The notes under the pieces are model-generated. The model did no database searches, was not told the DNA's origin, and saw only the letters and a list, made by a program, of their open reading frames with translations. A stretch of 64,000 nucleotides of DNA from Papilionanthe hookeriana x Papilionanthe teres. Its lineage: Eukaryota > Streptophyta > Magnoliopsida > Asparagales > Orchidaceae. Position numbers and translations under genes: made by a program. The stretch lies in NCBI GenBank assembly GCA_022702705.1, contig CM040430.1, forward strand, positions 15,447,310-15,511,309, in the 5' to 3' direction. Below are positions 35,186-47,746 of the stretch, piece after piece; position 1 is the first letter of the stretch; every line of letters begins with the position of its first letter.

Positions 35186-35205
35186 ACACCTATTGGGGGT
35201 CCATT
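35186..35205 (+). other. PPT-like tract of element B
   Basis: ACACCTATTGGGGGTCCATT lies directly before the 3' LTR. The G-run is the likely plus-strand primer region, although the last bases are not pure purine. Positions 35186-35203 pair with the leader 18-mer at 22678-22695. Confidence 0.65.
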
Positions 35206-38200
35206 TGTTGACCTCATTTTTGATGAGGTCTTCTCTTCTTCTCTTTAGTACTTAGGATCTAGCCTTAGGCTTTTCCTTTGACTATCCTAGAGGATTAGAA
35301 TTGGGACCCACCACTTAGAAATTCAAACCACTTCTTAGCTCCCTGCAAACTCCACAAACTTGATTGTAGACCCCTAATCACCTAGAGGGTTGAAATTAGA
35401 TGTGGAAGTTTAAAGGATGAGTTCTATAGGACTCTTTGGCCTTAGGACCTGACACAGGTGGCTCTGATTTGGTGAGGGGCTGACTTACACACACACTACA
35501 CCTATACACTACACTTTCACACACCTCTTAAAACACACCCATACCCAATTTGACCTCCGACTCATGCGGGTGGTTCACATGGATGGTCGCTTAACCCACA
35601 AGCCCTTGGTAAGAGGGTTAGGAACAACATAGTGGATGCCTCAAATGAGTCCCTTCATGGCTCATGTGGACTTGATATGGCTTCATGGCTCAACCAAAAT
35701 GATTTCATTTCACTTACATTCACCCAATCTTCAATTTTCCAAATTTTCGATTTTTGACCCAGGAACCACTACACTTTGCTTACTGCCAATACCGCTTGAA
35801 ACCCTCCAAAATTTGCAAAATCACCTAAACTACCCAAAATTCTCCAAAATCATTCCTAAACATGTCCTCACCAATCAAATTGATCATCCATACCCAAAAA
35901 TACCAAAATTCCAAAAATACCTCCCAATACCCTCCAAATACCCAAAATACCCCTCTTAGCCAAAAAAATCCAAAAATTCAGAAAATTCCTAGAAAATTCC
36001 AGAAAATCCCAAATATTCCCAATTTCATTTTGTCAAACTACACCATGGGCCAATTTTGCCAATTTACCCTACTTTTATCAAAACCCCCAATTTGACCCAT
36101 TTTAACCCAAAGTAAACCCAATGTCAAACTAAACCTACCCAATTGACCCAAATTCTGGTCCAATTCAATTCTAAACTTCAATTCAACATCCCCAACACCA
36201 ATCTAGACCAAATCCAAGCCCAATTTGATTGGCATTGGGATCCAATTTCACTTTTGGCCTTAAAGCCCGATTTGGACCCATGACCCAAACCTAGCCCAAA
36301 CTCACCCAATTCAACTCCAATTAAGCCCAAATCTTTTCTAAACCTTCCTTAACATCCCCATAAACAAAACACTAACATGATTTACCCAAGATTTTGACCC
36401 AAACCCCGCTCAAATTCAACCCAAAATCAAAAAGCCCAATTTTGGCCTAAACCCAAACCTAACCCAAATAGACCCAAACCCCAAAATTAAAACCCAACCA
36501 AAGCCAAAACCTCTTTGAAACACTCCCATAAACATTTCACAACATTTATTTTACATCAATTTCAACCATAGCCCAACATTGGCCCAAGTTAGCCCAATTT
36601 GACCTACATTGGCCCATTTACCAAATAAACCCAAATTCAACCCAATTCAAACCTAAACCACCTTAAATCTATTTCAAATTACTCATGAAACATCCCTAAA
36701 CCAAAACCAACAATTATTTGGCCCAACCCTTCACAAAAATTCTCATCCATGAACACATTCTTAAACTTAAAAGCCCACTTCCCTTAAACCCTCCTAAAAG
36801 CCCATTTCCATGAAATTCAAAGGCCCAAAATTGGTCCCAAAGCCCATATGACATTTCCCCTCATCATACTTTCAATTAAACTCAATACCTAAGTCCTAAA
36901 TTCATCATTGGATTGTTCCAAATTAAACCTCATGACAACTCTCACCAAAATGCCAAAAGTCATAAAACCCATTTTCATGAAATTGACTAAACTTTTCCCT
37001 AAGCCACATGGAGCCATGCATGAGCCATTCACAAGCCATAGGAAGCCATGAAAGTTTGGCATGTGACCATACCATTAATGGTAAAAGGAGGGGCTCCTTT
37101 CCTAACCTTTCATTAAGCCTTTTTAACCTTATTCATGACACACACTAAACCATGTTTAGCCGCCTCATCATGGATGGAGACCACACCATTCTCTCTTGGG
37201 CGACCCAGCGATCCTCTCGGCCCAAAATCAGGCCATGGGGAGGTGCACCCAACCCAAACCAATGGGTTGACCAAATTGAAGCCAAAATGACCCCTCCCCA
37301 TTCCATTTTAATTCGGCCACTTTACACATGGCAATGTCCGATTGATTGCACAAACCTCAACACGACCCACCTGGACACGAGGGTGACCCATGCACTGCCG
37401 GCCGGCCGCCGGGTCGCCGGAAAACACCATGGCCGAGACCTTGGGAGGAGCCGAACTTTGGAATTCCATCTTCGTTGAGGTGCCTCATGCCCAATGGCCA
37501 CCATGGCTATTCTTCACATGCCAAGAGCAGCTGATCCCAAGCCCTAACTCTCCCTGGGAGGCCCTCCACCCTCTCCTATTTAAACACCACCCCTCTCGGC
37601 CATGAGAGGTGCAAAACCAAACCTTAAGGAAACTCTGCCAAAATCATTCCAGATCACTCTCCACACATAGAGCACTTGATCCCCACTGAATTCCAGCCCC
37701 AATTCCCTCCGGTGAGCTCGGTTTTGAGCTCGAACTTTAGCCCAAAACCAGGACACTTCTTCACGGTGAGCCAATCCCCAAATTGATTGGTCCTACACCT
37801 TCATTGGACCAAGAGGAGAAGTTTCCCACTGAAAGCCCCATCTCCGGGCCACCCGGTTGCTCCGGCCTCCAAGCTTTGTGATCGAGCTGTGGTCGCTTTC
37901 ATAGCTAGACGATTCACCGAGCCGAGGGACTTCATCCGGAGCTTACTTGGACCCGATCGAAGGTGACACGACTCTCGGATCGAAGCTTCACTTCTGCGAG
38001 CAAAGGTATGAACTCATTCTTCTTCCCGAGCTTACGGAGATTCTCCATTTCATTTGAATAAATTTCGATGCATGTTTACCGTATGGATGTGTTCGTCTCT
38101 TGAGACGAATCCATAGAGTATAAGAACACGAAAATCCGTTGAGAATCGAGTGAGAAATTAGGGTTAGAAGGTTGACGGTCACGGGTGCACACCAGTCGTA

Positions 38201-41200
38201 GACGATGACCAGGAGCCGTTGGATCGCGCGTGTATTGAGCGGACGGTTCAGATTGCGCCGGACCGGGGAATGATACGTGAGCCGCGGGTCCCGGGACGGC
38301 CGACTCGGATGGCGGCGCCCAATCACGGCGCGACACGTACCCCCTTCGGAGGCTGCCGAGGTTGACACGGCGCCGCGTGGATAAGTAGAAAATTAGGGAT
38401 TTTTCGATTTATTTAAATACCGGAACTTCAAAAATCTATATCTTTGAGTAGAAAAATCACAAAAATAAAATAAAAATACCCTCTTGCTCAGTGAACAGAG
38501 GAGAATAATGTGGAAAAGAAATTAATTAATTTTGCCTAGTATTTTATTTTTAATTAATTATTTACTCCCTGCATTGTTTTAATTCTCCATGCATTCATAC
38601 AATTCACCATGGCATGAGACCATAGGGCTTTTGAAGCCTCTGAACTTAGGAATATTCCCTGAATTTTTCAAGATCAGAGGCCATCTCTGTGAAAAGTTAT
38701 TGATTTTTCAAATGCATGTGGCTGTTTTGAGTATTTTAATTCCAAAAATTAGCATTTTGTGAAATAAATTCTAGGAAAATTTAGTGATGTTCCTTATGAC
38801 CAGAGAACCCTAGGAAAAATAGGACTTGAGTTAATTCACTCAAAACAACCCTAATTGGCTTAAACACCCAAAATAGACCCCTAATTAATTAGAGCTAACT
38901 ATACATCAAATTGACTTGAAATCAATTCTCCATTGACCTTTAGGATCAGAGGAAACCACCACAAAAGTTTGAAGTCAATTGAACTTGGTTAGCCTTACTA
39001 AATGGGTTGATTAAGCCATTTAGTCATTTTAAACTTTAAAAAATTCATAACTTTCAAAATACCTTTCAAAAATTCACCAAATTGGTTTTGGAGCCTCTCT
39101 GATATCAGGAAAATTTAAGAAAATTAAAATTTCAATTTTCTAAAAAAGTTAATTTTTTAGTATTATTTTAATATTTTAATAATTAAAAAATAATAAAAAT
39201 CACAAAAATAATAAAATTCACCAAAATGTCATATTTTGAAATTTAATCACTTAGGAACAAACCCCATATTTTTCTCAGGTCTATTTAATGAGATATTAAA
39301 TTTTAAAGCCCTAGGGTAATTTTAAAATTAAAAAAAATGTATTTTCTAGCATTTTCACTAAAATAATTATAATAAATCAAAGAAAAATCAGAAAATTGTA
39401 AAATTTAGTTCTCTGGAATCCTTGATATCAGAGAGAATTTTAAAAATTATAAAATTCATTTTTCAATTTATATTCTATTTTTAAATTAATTAATACTCCA
39501 GAACTTAAAATAATTTTAATAAATAAAATATAATTCAAAAAATCACAAAAATTGGTCCAAGTGGTCCTCTGGTCATTAGGAATGTCCCATAATTTTCTTA
39601 AGGATAGAAACTTTCCCTTGCTCATATTATTAAATTTTCCTTGAAAATTCTTATTTTCCACCAAAAATAATTATATAAATAAATTAAATACAGAAGAATC
39701 ACATTTTCTCCTCTAATGTCCTCATTGACATATGAGTGAAGTCACATAAAAATTTCAAATTCATTTGAGCTTAATTTAGTGAGTTATGAAATTATTAGGC
39801 TTGAAGGGCAAAATGGTAATTAAAATTTTAACCCTTAATTAAAACTTTAGGCTTAATAAAATTAATAAGTAAAATATTTGATTTTAATCTGATTTGGATG
39901 ATTGAAATTTAGATAATTAAAGGGTAGAAACCTACTAAACAATTTAAAATAATTGAAATAAACTTTAATTAAATAATTGATTAAATTTGGAAGAATAATA
40001 AAATTGGAATTATTAAAATAGGGATATTATTAGGAAGAGATTTATTCTTTAATTTAAGAATCCCTAAATTAATCATCCCAATAATATTTAATTCCTAATT
40101 AAAATGATAATCCAAGTTTAAGATTTAAAATGCTAAAAGATTTAATCATTAAATTAAATTAAAGTTAAATTATTTAAAGCAAACCCTTTTAAAATAAAAT
40201 ATTAAATTAAAATTAAAAAATTAAATTAAATTAAATTAAATTAAATTAAAACACATTAAATTAAATTAAATTAAATCAAATTAAAAATTAAATTAAATTA
40301 AATAATTAAATTAAATTAAAAATTAAATTAAATAAAATAATTAAATTAAATTAAATTAAATTAAATTAAATTAAATTAAATTAAATAAAATAAAATAAAA
40401 TTAAATTAAATTAAAACTAAATCAAATTAAATTAAATCAAATTGAATTAAATTAAGCTAAAGCATATCATATTGAATTAACTTAAATTAAAATTAAATTA
40501 AATTAAACCACATTAAATTAAATTAAGTTAAGTTAAATTGAATTAAATTAAATATAACATCACTTAAGACATGAAGAATTCAAAATAAATCTAAAACAAC
40601 TTGAACACTATTCCGAACTTAAATCCATTAACTAAAATTAAATCACAACTCACTTGAACATCCATTTGCTCTCGAAAGCTCGTGATGTCATAACTCTTAA
40701 AAGGAGTGTTAAAAGAAGTGTTACTTCACTCATAAGATATTCAAATGTCCTAGTTCACTGAGCAAGACAACAAAACTTAAACTCTCGGACGATTGATTCA
40801 TTTGTGTAATTAAGTTCATTTGGACTTAAAACAATCCTAGAAATATTGAAAAGATGTTTAAGATTCGTCTTAAGCACTTCCTCGATATGATAGGATATTT
40901 ATAAGAACGATTGAACTTAGTTGTTCTTTGATGAAGAAAATCGTCCTCGAAACTAAAATACAAGAACACTAGACGTCATAGGAAATGACTAGCTATAGGA
41001 TTAGGAACTTGGTAGAAAACCATAACCCTTCCCTTAGCTTTACCTAGGAACTTACTTTAAATGCTTAAATATTCTAACTGTGTTTTAAGTGCAGCTTGGG
41101 ATGACGGGAAGACCCTCAAGGTACGCTTTTATTTTATTGCAAATTACTTTATTGCAACTTATTTAATCGCATCGCACTTACTTTTCTTGCATGATAAACA

Positions 41201-42665
41201 ACTGTTGCATGAAAACTTACACCTTTAGGACAGAAACCAAAACTGAAATCCATAACTAAATTAAAAGACACTACAAGATAAAATTCACCGCTACAACATT
41301 TCAAAATATAAGACAACTCAAAATTTAATCACAAACAGAACAACAAAACTACAACTACAACTAAATTAAAACATCTTATTGAATGATCGGGAATACCTCG
41401 GATGATGTAACCCACGTGTTGCTAACGGGATTTCCCGCGGTCTAAATGAAAGTGCGGAACTCATTCGGTTGAGTTTAGCAAATTCATACGGACTAAGTGA
41501 ATTCGATGAAAATAACGGTGTCGGGATGACGGAACCGTGGGATCTTAATCGGTTCGTTTAATCAACTCTAAGACTTGTTTTAATTAAAATATTAAAGACA
41601 CATGGAAATTAAGACTTTCTCTAAAACCAAACACTTCTCTCATCTCACGATTTATGACTTCTAAAACTAAACCTTTGCAACGACAAGGAGCTCGGAGCAT
41701 GGTGGGCAGCACGGCCATCGTCATCAGCAAAACCTGAATCTACTTCAGCAAAACTTTCCTTAGAACTAAATAACCAAGCCATAGGACCTCGAGGTAGCTT
41801 GCCTAGTGCAACATAAATCCTCAACTCTTCGTTAGGCATTTGCATGATTATGTCATGTAAATTAAGCCCTAATCGGTCTTAGGACTCCGAGGTAGTCGTC
41901 CGATATGACATAAACCCTCACATCTTCGAGAGTTATTTGTATGATTTTATCATACAAATATAAGTCCTAACTAATTAAAATCGGCAAGATCAAAACATTA
42001 AATAAACATTAGGACCTTCCTAAATTCAAGCCAAACAATAGGATAGTCGGGAAATTACCGAAGTTCGCTTCGAATGCTGTGATTTCTCCTACCTTTCTTC
42101 CTTCGAATTCCCAAAACAAAATGTTCCAAACTTGATCCATTCCCTATTGAAATTCTAAAATTCAATCCCTTGAAAACTTAAACCTTGAAATTCTTGAGAG
42201 CAGAACTACTGATTATTATCGAGAGTTTTCTTGGGTGATTTCCGTCACTTAAGATGTAATTAACTATAGGGGCTTACCCTTATAGGGAACTTTAAGAACC
42301 CAGGTAATATAAACCCTGCTTAATTCATTTATATTAAGCAGGGGAACTTGTCGGCTTATAAAATTGGTTCGCAGACCAAACGGATGTCACAAACCTTTCT
42401 AGTTTATTTAATCGAGCTCCATTATCAAGTAGTGTGTCTATTCTTCGGGATAGATACACGGTTTGTGGTGCGGTGCTCGTTTATATAAACCATTTGAGAT
42501 GTGAGATCAGTTTGACTTCATATCTTAAAATTTTTTAAAATTATTTTCAAAATCAAAACACTACTTTCCAAATTATATATATATGTAAATTAAATATGAA
42601 AGTTCGCCGACAATTTCTGTAGGCGACCCCTTTTCAAAACACACAACCTAAAAATAAGCCGCACA
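35206..42665 (+). repeat. 3' LTR of element B (7.5 kb)
   Basis: It matches 14944-22434 with the same order of blocks. It starts TGTTGACC and ends GCCGCACA. It keeps the hairpin (42314-42343) intact where the 5' copy is altered at CTG/CAG bases. The (TTAAA)n array is at 40197-40553 and the antisense small ORF at 41645-41845. Confidence 0.95.
41645..41845 (-). other. Small conserved LTR ORF, antisense to element B (copy 4)
   Basis: Nearly identical to 21384-21608, with MPNEELRIYVALGKLPRGP and EVDSGFADDDGRAAHH. No known domain recognised. Confidence 0.3.
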
Positions 42666-42670
42666 ATAGT
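42666..42670. repeat. Target-site duplication of element B, right copy
   Basis: ATAGT, matching 14939-14943. Confidence 0.95.
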
Positions 42671-43870
42671 GTATATAATGGTTAATCTTCTCGTACATTG
42701 ATTTGTATTCTTCGTTCTTTTCATCTTCGAGAGAGATCTTGAACTAGGGTTTCTTTCGATTTACTGTTGTTGCTTATTTCTTGATTTCTTCTTCTTCAGA
42801 AATGTTCTCCCAATCAACATCGATGACCGGCTTCTTCTGTCCAACTGTTCCAACGTCTCTTCCTCGACCTCGTCCTCGGCCTTGACCTCGGGTGCGAGTT
42901 CTGGAGAAACCTTCACCATCTCGCCGTAAGGGAGTGGTGAGTAACTGTTGGACTAAATTTCAGGTTCTTCATCGTCTCGAACTTCTTTTGCTTCATTTGG
43001 TATGGTGTTTCTGGAGAAGATTGTTTTCTTCGGAGGCACGTAATAGGCTGCATCTTCATGAATTCCAATTTCGTGTACGGAGAATGGTTGCAAGTCACCC
43101 TTAATACACTGTTCTCCTCCTTCGTAATACTTTATGCACTGGTGCAGAGACGCGGTACCATCCTGTTTTCATGGATCCATGGCCGACCCAGTAGAGCGTT
43201 GAACGATGTCTCAGAATCAATTATGTGGAATTTTGTGTTTGTCTTTGCTAAGTCACTGGTCTTCATTAATAGTGTTATTGATCCAAGTGCTCTTTCTCCT
43301 TTTTGATGAACCCTCTTAATAACATCTTGTCTACTTCAAGCTCGCGAGCATCAATTTTCAAATATGCTAACGTCCGAAGATTCATTATGTTGATTGATGC
43401 TCCCGGATTAACCAACACTCTGGAGAGCGTAAACTTTCTAATAGTGACCGAAATGTACAATGGTCGGTTGTGATCATTCGTTCCCAGTAGTAGATCATTC
43501 TCCGTGAAGGTAACACCTCGCTGTTCTTTTAACGAGCAAACCTCGTCTAAGGAATTACCGGCCATTTGAGCTAAACAAATTTCTGGATCAAGTAAAGCCT
43601 TGACCAGAGTTTCCCTCATCTCCCTTGACAGGATCAGAGCGTTGTAGATGCTTAGTTTGGCTGGTAGCTTCCTAAGATGGGCTAGCACGTTATAATCCAC
43701 TTTATTTCCATGTTCCTCGGTTTCTTCCCGAACGGGCAATTCTTCTGCTGGGGTTGGCTCCTCCTGAGCAACCACCTGCTTTCCCTTATCCTTTGGATCC
43801 ATTCTTGGAGGTAGAACTTTTCCACTTCTTAGATTGACTTTAGTTACTTGTTCTGAATCTGGTGGTGAAT
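42671..43870 (-). pseudogene. Protease and gag-protease C-terminus, element A
   Basis: Sense order: a linker MDPKDKGKQ (43802), YNVLAHLRKLPA, then the aspartic protease LLLGTNDHNRPLYISVTIRK and VNPGASINIM. The catalytic Asp is replaced by Asn (codon at 43407-43409), where B has Asp, so this copy's protease should be inactive. FNALLGRPWIHE-type sequence (about 43170-43200) follows, then an Arg-Gly repeat RTRGQGRGRGRGRD (about 42850-42905) and YEKINHYIH, ending at the point where B inserted. A frameshift lies near 43275 and others downstream. Confidence 0.88.
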
Positions 43871-46050
43871 CTACGGGTGTCTCCTCTTGAATCGGAATGA
43901 CTGGCTTTCTAGAGTTGCTTCGGAATCTGATAACACTAATTCTATCGTGATTGGAGCTCCTAGAAATTCATAAATAGATTCGTTGCTTGTTGAGCTTTCG
44001 TAACTGCCTTTGCGAGCGTCTTCTCCTTTGTCGTGGTCATCGGGGTTTTGTATGATTTGAGAATCGTTATTTATATCGAAATCGATATCCGGATTAGGTT
44101 GGTTGTCGTTAGTTACGTAATCGTTAGAAATAGTCAAAACGTAGCCAACACCAAAACTCTTATCATTATTAGATCCCGCCAGGGTGAGCCAATAATCATA
44201 CAGAGTCAGAGGTCCAAGGGATTTCTCCCCCGAATCGGAAACAACCATCCTAGGATAAGCAGCCCCTAGTCTACCCTTCGGAGTCTCGGTTTTCTTTTCT
44301 TCCATGATCTTCTCCTCCTTCTGGGGCGGTTCTTCAACTGCAAGCGATAGTGCCGACTCGGCAGGTTTCGAACTTTGAGTTGAAGCGCGCACCGAAGCGG
44401 TCTGGATATTATCCAAAATTTTCTTTGATGAATTTGTCCAGATAGTACTCCATCCATCATTAGTCGTGTACGGGTCTATCGGAACAATAGGATCCGTTGA
44501 AATAACATTGACGGAACCTCCTTTTTGGGGTTCCTTCATGTATTCTTTCGGGATCGTTATGTTCCCCCTTCGGAGATTATCTTCGAGCCAATTCTTAAAG
44601 GTGAAGCAGTCTTCGATCTTGTGTCCGAGCATCCTATGGTAGGGACAATAGTTCGGATGATCTTGTCGATTTCTTCTGGCCTTCTTGGCTCTGGCAATTG
44701 AAAATCATGTGTTTTCATTAAAGTGCGAAAGATTTTAGCCACCGCTTCAGTCTTAAAGAGGTATTCCTTGTTCAGAAGTTCCTTCAGGGGACGTGACAGA
44801 CGAGGCAGTGGTTGATCATGCTGCCATGGCTGATAGCTCAGTCGAGGCTGTTGATAGCCCTGTTAAGGTTGCTGATAAATCTATTGTGGTTGTTGGTAAG
44901 TCCGTTGTGGTGGTTGATAACTGGGCTGTGACTACTCTGGCCGTATTTGCAATGGTTGCTTTCCCTTATCTACTGCCGTGAAAATCCCGTATTTCTTTTC
45001 AAATGCTTTCACGGGTGTCTTTTTATCAGTCTTGTCAATGAAACTCAGCTGCTTTGCTTCCTCCTGCAAGCTCCCGGCCTTGCTAAGCAACTTCTCGAAA
45101 GTCTTAATTGTGAATCCCTTGAGGAGGAGTGCTATCGAGCCATGGATACTCTTAAGCAGGATACAGACTGCATGCTATTCCTGAAGTTATGGTTCACACT
45201 TCATGCTTAAATTCCTCCATCGAAGTATGTATTCCACTAAAGTTTCATTCGGTTTCTGTTGCTCCAACACTAGATCACCAATAGTGATGTGGTGCTGAGC
45301 CCCGGCAAACCTCTTAACGAAGAGATTTTCCAATTATGAAAAGGTCTTGACTGAACCATTCGGAAGTTTTGCATACCAATCGAAGGCAATCCCTGACAAA
45401 CTGCTGACGAACTGACGGAAGAGTAAAGCATCACTCCCACCGGCATTGCAGCAACTAGCACGAAAAATGTGCGACATGCTGTCGGGAGTTTCCCGTACCA
45501 TCAAAAGTATTAAACAGAGGTGGTACGAAGCCTTTCGGGTATTGGACCGCATCAAATTCTTCAGGGTAAGGTCTACCCGTCTGAATAGATGCTCCACTCT
45601 TAGACTGTACTAAGGCTTCTCGCACCTGCTATTCTACCATATTTTTGATGTCTTTTTCGGGAATCATGCTTTGTGCAGAATCCTTCTTCGGTTGTTCATC
45701 TCCATTGACAGACGTGATTTCTTTTCCTCCATCGACAATGTGAATGATATATGGAGGTGTTTCTTTCTGAGGTTGAAGCTGACTCTGGAGAGTGGCTAAG
45801 GCGGCAGCCATCTCTTCCATCTTCTCTACCATCTGAGAGATTGTATCATCTTTCTCTTGAAGACGTGCTCTCACTGCTTCTGGTTCGTCTCCCTCTGAAT
45901 TTGACAGAGCTCCTTGTATAGCTGATGATGCTCGGGTCTCGACCATATTGATCTCATCATATTCTTCATCCATGAATTCTGATGAATCTTCTTCATTTTC
46001 TAATTTTTCTCCTCTTCCGTTTTCCAACCGTCGGATGTCCGTCCTTATCT
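43871..46050 (-). pseudogene. Gag region, element A
   Basis: Sense order: acidic region and coiled coil (ARLQEKDDTISQMVEKMEEM, about 45870-45810), HIVDGGKEITSV, then the gag core with FDAVQYPKGFVPPLFNTFDG (about 45550-45495), GIAFDWYAKLPNGSVKTF (about 45395-45340) and AGAQHHITIGDLV. Gln-rich YQQP-type repeats lie around 44810-44930. The zinc knuckle MLGHKIEDC (about 44632) opens a 253-codon frame. Breaks: TAG at 45629-45631, a frameshift near 45490, TAA at 45334-45336, and a frameshift near 44640. Gag would form the particle and bind RNA. Confidence 0.88.
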
Positions 46051-47200
46051 TTCCTATGGCGTCCTCAAGTGGCCTTTTCCAGACGGTCTTGCGGTTGTCA
46101 TGTGATGACTGTTGAACTTCTTTATCAGGCGTTTCTTTTAATGCAGTAGCACCTTCTTCAGATTAAGGCTCTCTGACGAGGCTTTTCTTCTCGGGATAAT
46201 GTGTCGTTATCGGCTCAGTGATAATAGGTCGCCACACCATCCTTCTTGCAGCAGAAGGCCTAGGACCAGACGGTCTATCGGCTATATGCTGGTAAATGGT
46301 GTCTTCCCTAATATGGTGACCCGATACAACAACAGACGAACTAGCTCGCATCTTCTTCCTTGGTTGCACTACAGTAGTGACAGGCTCTACTCGCGGTATG
46401 AGGCGGGATTTGACTGGCACTTGCCCCATCCTTCTTAAGATCTCTGATACGGGGCATCCTTCTTTCTTAGCTAGTTTCTCTACTACGGCTTGCAGTCGAA
46501 TAAGCGGCATAGTCTTCCTCCTCTTCTTCTTACAGTCACTGTAGTATGCAGATCAGGGTAATGCAGTGGCAATCCTTCGGACATATTCTTCATCCGATGC
46601 AGCAGAGAGAGGGTGAAACCTACTTCCCTTCATCAGAGGTGAATACTCAGGCAGTTCTTTCTCTTTCACAGAAATCTTTTCCAGAAAGGCAACTTCAGCA
46701 GCCTTGACCTTCTCGGTCCTGGCGATCTTTCTGCTTTTATTTCTCCTTTGAGTCCGAGTTAAGGGTGCAACTCTTGAAGTGGACCCTATCTCGAAGACAG
46801 AAGGTATTGTAGTAAAATTTGTACCCTCCACGGTGACAAGCTCATCACTGACTTAGATTTCCTTCCCCTTCAGTTTGGCAGGATCCGGGGTAGGTGCAGA
46901 GATGACTAGACCGGTGGGAGTAGAGACAATAGCCCTCCTACGAACAACAGTACTTCTTTCAGCTGGAACCCTTTGCAGGGGAGGGAGCTCTTGAGTCGAT
47001 TTCAGGCTGAACTCAATTACGGGTTCCTCAGTTTATGGTACTTTGTTCATTAGTGCGAAAAGAGTGATGTCAGTGAACTTGATGTCTGTATTGTAGAATC
47101 CTTATCCAAAATGGATGATCCCATTGTCAGGCAGTTCAACCTTGTAGACAGATAAGTCCAGTCCGTTGGTGAAGGAGAAAATTGACTTTGGTGCAGACAT
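46051..47200 (-). pseudogene. N-terminal extension of gag (ORF1-like), element A
   Basis: It starts at the ATG at 47200 with MSAPKSIFSFTNGLDLSVYK and DNGIIHFG. Later come PPLQRVPAERSTVV, LTRTQRRNKSRKIART and RLQAVVEKLAKKEGCPVSEI. All segments from 47200 to 45629 share one frame with in-frame stops only, so this looks like a long extension of gag rather than a separate gene. The first 40 residues and the TQRRNK box resemble the N-terminal half of the AlkB-containing 3' ORF. Function unknown. Ogre elements are known to have an unassigned ORF here. Confidence 0.75.
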
Positions 47201-47723
47201 TTTCTACAGGGTAGATTCCGAACGTCAGTCCTGAATTATACTTCCTTTTGTCGCAATACTTAGGATGAAAAAAAGAAAGAGTCCGAATACATTTTCCTTT
47301 ATCTTATTGTATTTGTGATGTTTAAAAGAGTTTGTTTATTAGAAGGTTATTCATTAGAGGGTTTGTTTGTTGGGAACAAAACGATTAAAGGAGGAAGGTT
47401 ATAGAAGAGGTAAAGGATCCGATTCAGAATTAGAAAGGAAAAGAAAGTCTCTTAAGACTTCTCCACTCGAAAGACCGATCCTAGGCTAACACCTATTGGG
47501 GGTCCACCCCATTTTTGGGAGGCGGAAGGATTCTGGAACCTCTCTGTTTAGGGTTGTCTAAACAGTGGCTCCAGAATCCAAAAAGAGTTGACTATACTCG
47601 TTCACGACAGAAATGAACGTGGTATGCCAACGGAAAGAATGGTAGTTTGGTCCACAAGGGTTATGGACTCACTACCTATTTATGAAAGCAAAACCATCTG
47701 ATTAAAATGGAGAGAGGAACTAG
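47201..47723 (-). other. 5' leader of element A
   Basis: Non-coding sequence between the PBS and the first ATG. It carries the 18-mer (plus-strand 47489-47506) that is perfectly complementary to 7466-7483 at the PPT. The flanking GGACCCCC/GGGGTGG sequence is shared with B's leader. Confidence 0.6.
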
Positions 47724-47741
47724 TCCCCAGCGAAGTCGCCA
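47724..47741 (-). other. Primer-binding site of element A
   Basis: Sense TGGCGACTTCGCTGGGGA begins five bases after the 5' LTR. The TGG start is complementary to a tRNA CCA end, and the sequence resembles the tRNA-Arg-type site of Ogre elements. Confidence 0.85.
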
Positions 47742-47746
47742 GAAGT

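Larger units (their letters stand above)
14944..42665 (+). mobile_element. Element B: giant Tat/Ogre-like retrotransposon nested in A
   Basis: This is a full-length 27.7-kb element on the plus strand, of the same family as A but a different LTR subfamily. Order: 5' LTR (14944-22434), PBS, leader, N-terminal extension plus gag, protease, RT, RNase H, archaeal-type RNase H, integrase, AlkB-containing 3' ORF, purine-rich tract, minisatellite, PPT-like tract and 3' LTR (35206-42665). It sits inside A in the opposite orientation. The first 215 bases of its two LTRs differ at about three positions, so it is younger than A. The internal region is full of apparent frameshifts, many at CAG sites changed to CGG or CGAG, which I suspect are sequence errors. 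Confidence 0.95.
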
